From Clostridia bacterium (GTDB taxonomy: Bacteria; Bacillota; Clostridia; Christensenellales; Pumilibacteraceae), in assembly GCA_017500845.1 (NCBI GenBank), contig JAFVXY010000004.1:1-64000 (forward strand): a stretch of 64,000 bases of DNA, in the 5' to 3' direction. The notes beneath the pieces are model-generated. The model did not search any database. It was given only the letters and a program-made list of their open reading frames with translations, and was not told where the DNA came from. Of the stretch, positions 9,616-16,059 are shown one piece after another (position 1 is the stretch's first letter; each line of letters starts with the position of its first letter). The position numbers and the translations under genes are program-made.

Positions 9616-10328
9616 GAATAAAGCTCGTTGTGGAATATGATGGGTCGGATTTCAGCGGCTGGCAGTTTCAGCCCGGACTGCGTACCGTCCAAAGCGAGAT
9701 CGAGGCGGCAATAAAAAAGGTTACGGGCGAGGACGTTAGGGTGACCGCAAGCGGCAGAACGGATACAGGTGTGCATGCCCTTAACCAGGTCGTTCATTTT
9801 GACACGAGCAAGGATTTAGGTGCAAAATTCGCAGGGGCGTTAAATTATTATTTGGCTCCTGACGTCAGAATAAAAAGTGCCGAGGTCGTTTGGGACGACT
9901 TTCACGCGCGCTTTGGCGCAAAGCGTAAGACGTACGACTACGTTATGTACGAGGGGAATACGGACAGTGCGTTGTGGCGCAAGCGTGCCGCAAGGGTACA
10001 GGGTAGACTGGACGAGGTTGCTATGAACGCGGCGGCAAGCTTTTTTGTCGGTCAGCACGACTTCGCGTGTTTTATGAGTAGCGGCTCGGAGGTGTCTACC
10101 ACCGTGCGTACCGTGATGGCTGCAAGCGTTGTAAAAAAGGACGGTTTTGTGATTTTCTCCGTAACGGCTGACGGTTTTTTGTACAATATGGTGCGAAAGA
10201 TGGCGGCAGTGCTTATCGAGGTCGGCAAGGGACAGTCGGTAGATATTCCCGCCTTGCTTAGGCGCGAGGCGGCTACAACCAAGGTTGCGCCCCCTCAAGG
10301 ACTGTATTTGCGTGAGGTGACTTACTAA
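9612..10328 (+). CDS. truA: tRNA pseudouridine(38-40) synthase TruA
   Basis: TruA makes pseudouridine in the anticodon arm of tRNAs. The 238-residue protein starts with the family opening KLVVEYDGSDFSGWQ and carries the catalytic aspartate in GRTDTGVHA (near residue 57) and the FLYNMVRKM motif near the end. It is translationally coupled to ecfT (ATGA), a gene order (ecfA-ecfA-ecfT-truA) familiar from Firmicutes ribosomal-protein regions. It abuts the flavodoxin gene, sharing one base. Confidence 0.97.
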   Translation: MRIKLVVEYDGSDFSGWQFQPGLRTVQSEIEAAIKKVTGEDVRVTASGRTDTGVHALNQVVHFDTSKDLGAKFAGALNYYLAPDVRIKSAEVVWDDFHARFGAKRKTYDYVMYEGNTDSALWRKRAARVQGRLDEVAMNAAASFFVGQHDFACFMSSGSEVSTTVRTVMAASVVKKDGFVIFSVTADGFLYNMVRKMAAVLIEVGKGQSVDIPALLRREAATTKVAPPQGLYLREVTY

Positions 10329-10561
10329 TGAAAATAGCAATTATTTCGTGCGGAAAGGTTGGTGCAACGGCAAAGGCGGCAGGTCGGCTTAAGGAGCTTT
10401 TGGTCGGCCACGATGTGGATATTTTTGACGGTAAGGAGGCGGCTGTAGTGAGTGGCTACGACGCTTACGTGCTTGGCACCAATATTCGCTTTGGTAAGTT
10501 CAGCAAGTCGTTTCGCAAGGCGGCAAAAAACTGCGTGGGCAAAGACTGTACGTTTATATGA
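10328..10561 (+). CDS. Flavodoxin-domain protein, N-terminal part
   Basis: 77 residues matching the first half of a flavodoxin fold: strand MKIAIISCGKVGATAKAA with a degenerate FMN phosphate loop, then DVDIFDGKEAA and YDAYVLGTNIRFGKFSKSF. The family normally continues for another 70-80 residues. The continuation exists in the -1 frame from 10558. The zero frame runs through A AAA AAC at 10525-10531, a classic -1 slippery heptamer in the correct phase, and stops at 10559-10561. Shifting there joins this part to LRGQRLYVYMSGVD, a good fourth strand. It is either a programmed frameshift, a homopolymer sequencing error, or two coupled polypeptides (ATGA overlap). Confidence 0.8.
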   Translation: MKIAIISCGKVGATAKAAGRLKELLVGHDVDIFDGKEAAVVSGYDAYVLGTNIRFGKFSKSFRKAAKNCVGKDCTFI

Positions 10562-10794
10562 GCGGCGTGGATGTCGAAAAGGCAAGCATTCATATCGACA
10601 ATATGAAGAGTGTCGTGCCCGAGGCAAGGTCTATTCGCCACGTTTGGGGCGAGCTGAATATCGAGGGGACAAGAGGCTTTACTAAGTTCGCTATTCAAAG
10701 CGCTATAGAAGGTCGCCAAAAGGATAAGCTTCCTTCGCCCCGAATTTTGGACAAGGAGCTTCGATCATTAGTGGCGGATATAGAGAAAAATTGA
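10558..10794 (+). CDS. Flavodoxin-domain protein, C-terminal part (-1 frame)
   Basis: 78 residues continuing the flavodoxin fold begun at 10328: SGVDVEKASIHIDN, then GELNIEGTRGFTKFAIQ and the typical ending PSPRILDKELRSLV seen in HemG/menaquinone-type flavodoxin-domain proteins. If translated alone it would start at the ATG that overlaps the upstream stop (ATGA), with no convincing ribosome binding site. I think this is one gene, 10328-10794, of about 155 residues, in two frames. Confidence 0.7.
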   Translation: MSGVDVEKASIHIDNMKSVVPEARSIRHVWGELNIEGTRGFTKFAIQSAIEGRQKDKLPSPRILDKELRSLVADIEKN

Positions 10795-10807
10795 TTATAT
10801 GATGAAC

Positions 10808-10839
10808 AAAAAAACGATGGGACGTACCATCGTTTTTTT
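10808..10839 (+). terminator. Bidirectional intrinsic terminator
   Basis: Perfect 13-bp stem AAAAAAACGATGG/CCATCGTTTTTTT with a 6-nt loop between the convergent flavodoxin and acyltransferase-like genes. Confidence 0.95.
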
Positions 10840-10843
10840 AACT

Positions 10844-11599
10844 TTACTTAGAATATGGATAATCTTTTTTAGAGATGTTTTCGTACGGAACAACCCGATG
10901 GCGCGGAAGCCGCTTTGCGATGCGCGTTATTTCCTTTTTTAGGTGATTGCAAACGATTTTACATTGCTCGTCAATGTCGATATTGGGGTCGTACTTTATG
11001 GGCTTGCCAAACACTACCGCTTTAAGGCTTGCCGCGTTGTACATAGGTACGAATGTGGGGCGCACCTTATATCTGCTGTAATACAGCTTTGCTACTGCTA
11101 CAAACTTGTCCTGAAAGTCGTTGATGATTTCGTTGTAGGATTCTCGGTTTTCGGGGAAAATCACAACCTTTTTGCCCTCGCTTAGGGCCTTTACCGAATT
11201 TTTGAACGTGGACGCAAGCCGTGCGTCCTTATAAACCGCGATGGTGTCGGCGTTGCTGAATATATAAGCGCAAAGCGGAGCAATAATATACGACACAAGC
11301 TTGTAAAACCACCGTATCCACTTGGGCTTAAGCGACCAAAAATCCTGATATGCGTAAGCGGGGACTTCTTTTGCTTTGGTCATTTCGCCTATGCACCAAA
11401 TTGCTTTTTTTGCGGGGAAGTACAGCTCGCTTGTTAGCGGTGCATGTGTTTGCGCATGATTTCCCACGACAATTACGGCTTCGCCCTCTAATTGTTGCGC
11501 GCCGATAAACCGCCTTTTTTTGTAAAAGACTGTAAATAACCAAAAAATGAACCTATACAGCAAAGGTTTTTTGTCTTTTTGCTTTTCTTTTTTTGCCAT
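10844..11599 (-). CDS. PlsC-like acyltransferase-fold protein, atypical motif
   Basis: 251 residues with the layout of 1-acylglycerol-3-phosphate acyltransferases: basic N-terminus, membrane-associated segment, NHAQTHAP (residues 47-54) where the family has NHxxxxD, and FPENRESYNE where it has FPEGTR. The aspartate of HX4D is replaced by alanine (A53), so catalysis by the usual His-Asp pair is doubtful unless H52 or another residue substitutes. It follows the membrane XRE regulator with a 22-bp gap and is probably cotranscribed. The lipid substrate is unknown. Confidence 0.7.
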   Translation of the reverse strand: MAKKEKQKDKKPLLYRFIFWLFTVFYKKRRFIGAQQLEGEAVIVVGNHAQTHAPLTSELYFPAKKAIWCIGEMTKAKEVPAYAYQDFWSLKPKWIRWFYKLVSYIIAPLCAYIFSNADTIAVYKDARLASTFKNSVKALSEGKKVVIFPENRESYNEIINDFQDKFVAVAKLYYSRYKVRPTFVPMYNAASLKAVVFGKPIKYDPNIDIDEQCKIVCNHLKKEITRIAKRLPRHRVVPYENISKKDYPYSK

Positions 11600-11621
11600 T
11601 GTTTTTATGCTTAGCCGCTTC

Positions 11622-12248
11622 TTAATCTTGAGGCGGCTGAGTTTTGTTGTTGTTTTTTACTCGACGGCGGTTAAAGGTAAATTTTGCCTTGCCTTTATTT
11701 CGGTAGTCGTACCACAGCACAGCAAGAATCTGCAATGGAATAGGTAAGAAGAACACGAAAAATCCGTTAGTAATAGGCGGCATGGTAAGGAATACGCAAG
11801 CGGCAATCGACCACATTATTACCGATTCGCCAACAAGCACCAGCAGCTTTTGCTTCCAAAGCACCATAAATACCAAAAATACGATTGCACACACGGGCAC
11901 GGCGTATATAAAGATAAGCCAAGTTTTGTGTAGATTGGGGGCAATCATGTTAAGCAGTACGTAAACGATGGTTGCGACAAGCCAAACAAGTCCGCAGGAA
12001 AGTAGGCATACCAGCGGCTTGGCTTTTTTGGTCTTTTTGCGGTCGGCAATAAGCTCGTTTACGGTGACGCCAAACAGCTTTGCCATAGCGGCAAGCGTGG
12101 CGATATCGGGATACGATTCGGCTCGCTCCCATTTAGAAACCGCCTTGTCGGTATAGCTCAGCTTTTCTGCAAGCTCGGCTTGCGTAAGTCCCGCCTCCTT
12201 GCGATAAAACGAAATATTTTCGGCAATAATTTGTTTTAAGTCTTCCAT
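11622..12248 (-). CDS. XRE regulator with membrane C-terminus
   Basis: 208 residues. An N-terminal XRE helix-turn-helix (AGLTQAELAEKLSYTDKAVSKWERAE, about 19-44, split as AGLTQAELAEKL and AVSKWERAE) is followed by a lysine-rich linker and about four hydrophobic helices. This is the common Firmicutes class of membrane-tethered XRE proteins with a DUF-type membrane domain. The start at 12248 (MEDLKQII) is preferred over an in-frame ATG 18 bases upstream because a -10 box lies exactly 6 bases before it and the family starts here. There is no ribosome binding site, consistent with a leaderless transcript. It precedes the PlsC-like gene. Confidence 0.88.
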   Translation of the reverse strand: MEDLKQIIAENISFYRKEAGLTQAELAEKLSYTDKAVSKWERAESYPDIATLAAMAKLFGVTVNELIADRKKTKKAKPLVCLLSCGLVWLVATIVYVLLNMIAPNLHKTWLIFIYAVPVCAIVFLVFMVLWKQKLLVLVGESVIMWSIAACVFLTMPPITNGFFVFFLPIPLQILAVLWYDYRNKGKAKFTFNRRRVKNNNKTQPPQD

Positions 12249-12290
12249 ATCGTAATTGTACCACAAAACAGCTGCAATAGCAAGCGTTTT
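12246..12290 (-). promoter_or_regulatory. Putative leaderless promoter of the XRE gene
   Basis: On the minus strand: TTGCTA, 17-bp spacer, TACAAT (12260-12255), 6 bases, ATG at 12248. The predicted +1 is the first base of the start codon. Confidence 0.6.
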
Positions 12291-12396
12291 TTTGGCTCTA
12301 CTGTTGGTAGAGTGGGGTAAACAGGCACTCTACTGCACAGAAACTGTCGATAGAGAGCCGCAAATAAACGATAGAGCGCCTTGGGGCGTAATTCGG

Positions 12397-12425
12397 TTGA
12401 TTTTTTTGGGGCGCAGGCATAATAT
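12397..12425 (+). promoter_or_regulatory. Promoter of the SGNH hydrolase gene
   Basis: TTGATT (12397-12402), 17 bp, TAATAT (12420-12425). A CGGAGG ribosome binding site sits just before ATG 12463. Confidence 0.65.
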
Positions 12426-12462
12426 TAAAAAGGCAAAAACAAAGACAAGGCACGGAGGCATT

Positions 12463-13146
12463 ATGAAGAATTTGGTAGTGTTTGGCGATTCCATTCCAAA
12501 AGGGATAATATACGAGGATGGCAGAATTAAGAGGGCAAAAAGCTGTGCCGTGGATATTCTGCATAAATATTATGATTTTGATTGCGTTGTCAACAATTCC
12601 GTTTACGGACAAACGCTTGCTCGTCTTATGGCGAAAAGAACGGTGGACGACTATCTTTCAAGCGTAAACGACTGCAATCAAAACTTTGCCGCTATCTGTA
12701 TTGGTGGCAACGATGCCGATTACGATTGGCGCACCGTGGCAAAAAGCCCGGAGCAAAACCACACCTCGGTTACGGCTATCGAGGATTATGCGGCAATGCT
12801 TGATTGCGCCGTTAAAAAGCTGAAGCAGACAAACCACGAGGTGTTTTTGCTCACCCTGCCGCCCGTTTATTCACAGCTGTATTTTAGCAACGTAATCAGC
12901 AAAATTGCAGACGGTGACAGCGTTTTGCGTTTTTTGGACGGGGACGTAAGCAATATTTACAGGCATCAAGAGCTGTTTAACTACGAGATAGTAAAGTGCG
13001 CGTTCCGCAACAGCGTTAAGCTTATCGACATTCGTGCCGCGCTGCTCGGCGACAAGGGCTGCTCGCAAAAGTACTGCATAGACGGCGTTCATCCCAACGA
13101 AATGGGACAAAGCTTTATGGCAAACACGATAATCAGCCACGTATAG
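12463..13146 (+). CDS. SGNH/GDSL-family hydrolase
   Basis: 227 residues. Block I is VFGDSIPKG (catalytic Ser10), block III is IGGNDAD, and block V is DGVHPNEMG with the catalytic Asp/His. These fit SGNH esterases/lipases that cleave acyl or acetyl esters. No signal peptide is seen, so it is probably cytoplasmic. The start at 12463 has GGAGG upstream; an upstream in-frame start at 12256 would put promoter sequence inside the protein. It lies 9 bp before a degV gene and is likely cotranscribed with it, which hints at a lipid-related substrate. Confidence 0.9.
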   Translation: MKNLVVFGDSIPKGIIYEDGRIKRAKSCAVDILHKYYDFDCVVNNSVYGQTLARLMAKRTVDDYLSSVNDCNQNFAAICIGGNDADYDWRTVAKSPEQNHTSVTAIEDYAAMLDCAVKKLKQTNHEVFLLTLPPVYSQLYFSNVISKIADGDSVLRFLDGDVSNIYRHQELFNYEIVKCAFRNSVKLIDIRAALLGDKGCSQKYCIDGVHPNEMGQSFMANTIISHV

Positions 13147-13155
13147 GAGATTTGT

Positions 13156-14022
13156 ATGAGCAAGATAATTATTTCGGTAGAGGCAACGGCGGATATTACG
13201 CCGGAGATTCAGCAAAGGTACAACATTGCAGTTGCGCCTATGGAATATATAGTTGACGGCAAAAGCCATTCTACGATAGATGGCGTGGATGCAAGCGCAT
13301 TTTACGGTGCGATGCGGGATGGCGCAATTACCAAAACCTCGCTTGTAAACGAGGCGGCCGCAAGGGAGCATCTGGAGAGCTTGCTTAGCGGCGGCGCAGA
13401 GGTGCTTCATTTTTGTATTTCGTCGCATTTAAGCGGAACGTACGCAAGCTTTGTTAGTGCGGCGGCAGAGCTTGACTGCACCTATCCCGGCAAGGTTATG
13501 ATTGTGGACGCACGCACAGCAAGCTGCGGTATTTTGCTTATGGCGGTTGCGTGCTGCATCAAGGCAAGCGAGGGCGCAACACTTAACGAGCTTTTTGACT
13601 ACGCGCAAAAAATGAGGGACAACACCAGCTCGCTTTTTACGGTGGATAGCCTTACTTACCTTGCTCGAACGGGCAGAATAAGCAAGGGGGCGGCAATTTT
13701 CGGCAACGCTATTCACCTAAAGGTTGCAATGCGTGTAACCGAGGACGGCGAGCTTGCTCCGTACAAAAAGGTGCTTAGTCGCCGCCGTGCGCTTGCTGAG
13801 CTTGTTTCTAGGACTAAGTCTATGTATGTTCCTGATTTTGATCAAATATTAATTGCTCACGCAGACTGCGAGCAAGATGCAAATTACGTTGCGGCCGAGG
13901 TAGAAGCACAGCTTGGTCTAAACGTGCAGGTCGTTGCTCTTGGCCCGGTTATAGGCTGTCATTCGGGGCCGGGGACGCTGGCTGTATTCTTCACCTCGGA
14001 CGGAAAACAAATAAAGGGATAA
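13156..14022 (+). CDS. DegV-family fatty-acid-binding protein
   Basis: 288 residues. The N-terminal DegV domain has the TKTSLVNEA segment near residue 56 and the SSHLSGTYAS segment that cradle a fatty acid carboxylate; the C-terminal domain ends in the conserved CHSGPGTLAVFF. FakB-type members present bound fatty acids to the FakA kinase. The N-terminus reads EATADITPE where most have DSTADL. RBS AGGAG precedes the ATG. No fakA is in this window. A second paralogue is at 57199. Confidence 0.93.
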   Translation: MSKIIISVEATADITPEIQQRYNIAVAPMEYIVDGKSHSTIDGVDASAFYGAMRDGAITKTSLVNEAAAREHLESLLSGGAEVLHFCISSHLSGTYASFVSAAAELDCTYPGKVMIVDARTASCGILLMAVACCIKASEGATLNELFDYAQKMRDNTSSLFTVDSLTYLARTGRISKGAAIFGNAIHLKVAMRVTEDGELAPYKKVLSRRRALAELVSRTKSMYVPDFDQILIAHADCEQDANYVAAEVEAQLGLNVQVVALGPVIGCHSGPGTLAVFFTSDGKQIKG

Positions 14023-14030
14023 GCATTTGC

Positions 14031-14059
14031 TTGACAATTTCGTGCATAGCGGATATAAT
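14031..14059 (+). promoter_or_regulatory. Consensus sigma-A promoter of the CopZ-like gene
   Basis: TTGACA (14031-14036), 17 bp, TATAAT (14054-14059), then AAAGGAGAG before ATG 14088. Confidence 0.9.
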
Positions 14060-14087
14060 TTAGCCAAATAGCAAAGGAGAGCTTGTT

Positions 14088-14306
14088 ATGTTTGGTATTA
14101 AAAGAGTAAAAAAGGATATTCACGTCGAGGGTATGCATTGCGGTCATTGCGCCGCTTCGGTAGAGGAAGCAATCAAGGCGCTTGACGGCGTAAGGTCGGT
14201 TAAGGCAGACCCCAAAAGCGGTATCGTAAATATCGTTTCCGCAAAGGCGATTGACGAAGCGGCGGTGGCGCAGGCGGTAAAGAACGCAGGCTTCGAGGTT
14301 AAGTAG
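14088..14306 (+). CDS. CopZ-like heavy-metal-associated (HMA) domain protein
   Basis: 72 residues forming one HMA fold, with metal-binding GMHCGHC at residues 15-21 and the usual alternating pattern ending in VKNAGFEVK. Such proteins carry Cu(I) to P-type ATPases or regulators. It has its own consensus promoter. Its stop shares one base with the GTG start of the next gene (TAGTG), so the two are coupled; no copper ATPase or CsoR is nearby. Confidence 0.93.
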   Translation: MFGIKRVKKDIHVEGMHCGHCAASVEEAIKALDGVRSVKADPKSGIVNIVSAKAIDEAAVAQAVKNAGFEVK

Positions 14307-15157
14307 TGCAAGACTGTAAGGAAAGCCAAGAGTTTTCGGCGGCGGTGGAGGAAAGTATTCGCAAGAAGTTCCACCGTCAGCTTTTTTCTAAGTTCGCAAA
14401 GGGAATCGTGCAGTACAACCTGCTTTCGCCGGGCGATAAGGTGGCAGTGTGCATTTCGGGCGGCAAGGACTCTATGGTTATGGCAAAGCTTTTTCAAGAG
14501 CTTCGCCGTCACAACAAATTCGAGTTCGAGCTTGTGTTTTTGGTGATGGACCCCGGCTATAACGAGGTCAACCGCAACAAGATTGTGCGCAACGCTCAGC
14601 TGCTTAACGTGCCTATTCAGATTTTTGATACAGATATTTTTTCTAACGTCGTGCATATCGAAAAGTCGCCTTGCTATATCTGCGCTCGTATGAGGCGCGG
14701 ACACCTTTACAGCAAGGCAAAGGAGCTTGGCTGCAACAAAATCGCGCTTGGACACCACTATGACGACGTTATCGAAACCATCGTTATGGGTATGCTGTAC
14801 GGAGCGCAAATTCAGACCATGATGCCTAAGCTAAAAAGCACCAACTTCGAGGGGATGGAGCTTATTCGTCCCATGTACCTGGTGCGCGAAAAGGACATTA
14901 TGGCGTGGCGCGACTACAACGGCTTGGAGTTTTTGCAATGCGCGTGCAAGTTTACGCACGACAATGCGGTGGTCAACGACACCGAAAGCTCGTCCAAGCG
15001 CAAAAAGGTAAAGGAGCTTATTGCCATGCTGGCAAAAGCCGACCCCGAAATCGAGCAAAATATCTTCAAAAGTGTAGAAAACGTAAATCTTTCTACCGTT
15101 ATTGCCTACAAGGATAAGGGCGGCATAAGACATAATTTTGTTGAAGAATACGAATAA
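14306..15157 (+). CDS. TtcA-like tRNA thiolation (PP-loop) protein
   Basis: 283 residues of the adenylating PP-loop type: ISGGKDSM near residue 51, HHYDDVIET near 151, and a CYICARMRRG cysteine pair near 127 that, with a later cysteine pair (QCAC), could hold an Fe-S cluster as in TtcA/TtuA enzymes that make 2-thio-nucleosides in tRNA. The GTG start overlaps the upstream stop (TAGTG). TtcA itself thiolates C32; which position this paralogue modifies cannot be told. Coupling to a metal-chaperone-like HMA protein is unusual. Confidence 0.88.
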   Translation: MQDCKESQEFSAAVEESIRKKFHRQLFSKFAKGIVQYNLLSPGDKVAVCISGGKDSMVMAKLFQELRRHNKFEFELVFLVMDPGYNEVNRNKIVRNAQLLNVPIQIFDTDIFSNVVHIEKSPCYICARMRRGHLYSKAKELGCNKIALGHHYDDVIETIVMGMLYGAQIQTMMPKLKSTNFEGMELIRPMYLVREKDIMAWRDYNGLEFLQCACKFTHDNAVVNDTESSSKRKKVKELIAMLAKADPEIEQNIFKSVENVNLSTVIAYKDKGGIRHNFVEEYE

Positions 15158-15207
15158 GTCAGCAAAAAGATTTTTATAACATTTTTGTCATAACCTATCA
15201 AAAACAC

Positions 15208-15236
15208 TTGCTTTTTATTTTTGTTTGTTATATAAT
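15208..15236 (+). promoter_or_regulatory. Promoter of tRNA-Thr
   Basis: TTGCTT (15208-15213), 17 bp, TATAAT (15231-15236), 15 bases before the mature tRNA. Confidence 0.8.
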
Positions 15237-15251
15237 GATTGCTGTTGACGC

Positions 15252-15327
15252 GCTGTTATGGCTCAGTAGGTAGAGCACGTCCTTGGTAAGGACGAGGTCC
15301 CGGGTTCAAATCCCGGTAACAGCTCCA
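15252..15327 (+). tRNA. tRNA-Thr (GGT)
   Basis: Complete cloverleaf: acceptor GCTGTTA/TAACAGC, D-stem GCTC/GAGC, anticodon stem CGTCC/GGACG with loop TTGGTAA (anticodon GGT), T-stem CCGGG/CCCGG with loop TTCAAAT, discriminator T and an encoded CCA. The 3' end is also the left arm of a 60-nt palindrome. Confidence 0.97.
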
Positions 15328-15376
15328 AAACAAAAGAGGATTCGGTACCGAGTCCTCTTTTGTTTTGGAGCTGTTA
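15317..15376 (+). terminator. 60-nt near-perfect palindrome overlapping the tRNA-Thr 3' end
   Basis: Two 30-nt arms meet at TCGGT|ACCGA. The left arm begins inside the acceptor strand (TAACAGCTCCAAAA) and the right arm ends with its reverse complement. Only one position differs, giving a G-U pair in RNA. The inner part with the T-rich right arm should act as the tRNA terminator. Extension into the tRNA itself is not needed for termination. Confidence 0.85.
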
Positions 15377-15502
15377 CCAAGCGTCAGCATCTAACAGCGA
15401 CCGTAAAAAAGAAAAAGCGAAGCGATTTTTTACGGAGCAACCAAGCGTCAGCGTCTAACAGCTCCAAAAACAAGAAACCGACCGTAGGTCGGTTTTTGTT
15501 TT
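15370..15502 (+). repeat. Direct repeats of the tRNA-Thr 3' end with further hairpins
   Basis: TAACAGCTCCAAAA of the tRNA (15317-15330) recurs at 15456-15469. The phrase CCAAGCGTCAGC-(A/G)-TCTAACAGC occurs twice, at about 15378-15398 and 15441-15462. Between them lies a CCGTAAAAAA/TTTTTTACGG hairpin. A second terminator hairpin AAACCGACC/GGTCGGTTT (15475-15495) follows, ending in a T-rich run. Confidence 0.8.
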
Positions 15503-15506
15503 ATCC

Positions 15507-15700
15507 AAGACCGAAGGGATTGGTATGGCATCTCGCCGAAGGCGAGTATGGAATCCCAACTTTGTTGGGTATGGCATCACGCGAAAGCGTGTATTACGTT
15601 ACCTTCGGTCTTGATTCCATACGATTGCACAATCAATTCCATGCGCAACTTCGTTGCGATTCCATGCCGCCTATGGCGGATACCATGCGCAACTTCGTAA
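15507..15700 (+). repeat. Array of short hairpins separated by TATGGNATC / GATTCCATG
   Basis: An outer pair AAGACCGAAGG (15507-15517) / CCTTCGGTCTT (15602-15612) encloses three perfect hairpins: CTCGCC-GAA-GGCGAG (15532), CCCAAC-TTT-GTTGGG (15555) and CACGC-GAAA-GCGTG (15578). Beyond it lie CGCAAC-TTC-GTTGCG (15644), CCGCC-TAT-GGCGG (15667) and a degenerate last copy (15688). Left separators read TATGG(C/A)ATC and right ones their complement GATTCCATG, so the whole can fold as one branched structure. No protein-coding sense is apparent. Confidence 0.8.
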
Positions 15701-15701
15701 G

Positions 15702-15950
15702 TTCTCATCAAGCGTGTACGCCAATATCTCGGAGGCACAAAACCCACAAAGCCTTGCAGACATGCTATCAAAATTCGAAATTGCTCGCAAGGAATGCATG
15801 GAAACAGAAAGCTGGTTGAAACTCCTTTATGCAACAAATGCTTTGGACGAGAATTTTTTCAAGTCACTGCGAAATCTTTGTGGGAGAATAAGGAGAATGC
15901 TCACATCTTCTTGCGTTATGATTGAGGATAAACTCAAAAAGATAAAGTAA
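15702..15950 (+). pseudogene. Four-helix-bundle protein, 5'-truncated remnant
   Basis: From SSSVYANISEAQNPQSLADM onward, about 82 residues match the four-helix-bundle family (23S rRNA intervening-sequence protein / Avd-like): ANISEAQN, KARKECMETESWLKLL-like segment, then a final helix ending KLKKIK. The first 35-40 residues normally present are missing, and the hairpin array runs straight into the coding sequence at about 15701. An in-frame ATG at 15654 lies inside the array and does not restore the lost part. No ribosome binding site is seen. I judge it a remnant, not an intact gene. Confidence 0.75.
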
Positions 15951-15997
15951 TAGGTTTACTCTTTATCTTAGTGGCGAAAAAATTCAAATAATTTTAC

Positions 15998-16033
15998 AAA
16001 AAGACCTACCCGATTGTGCGGATAGGTCTTTAT
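15998..16033 (-). terminator. Intrinsic terminator of the DUF2828 gene
   Basis: Stem AAAGACCTA/TAGGTCTTT around a 14-nt loop, T-rich on the minus-strand exit. Confidence 0.8.
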
Positions 16034-16059
16034 CTTTTTCGCGAAGAATGCTTCCTTTT

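Noticed and set aside
15283..15819. 178-codon plus-strand frame starting inside tRNA-Thr
   Set aside because: It translates the tRNA, terminators and hairpin array; no protein character.
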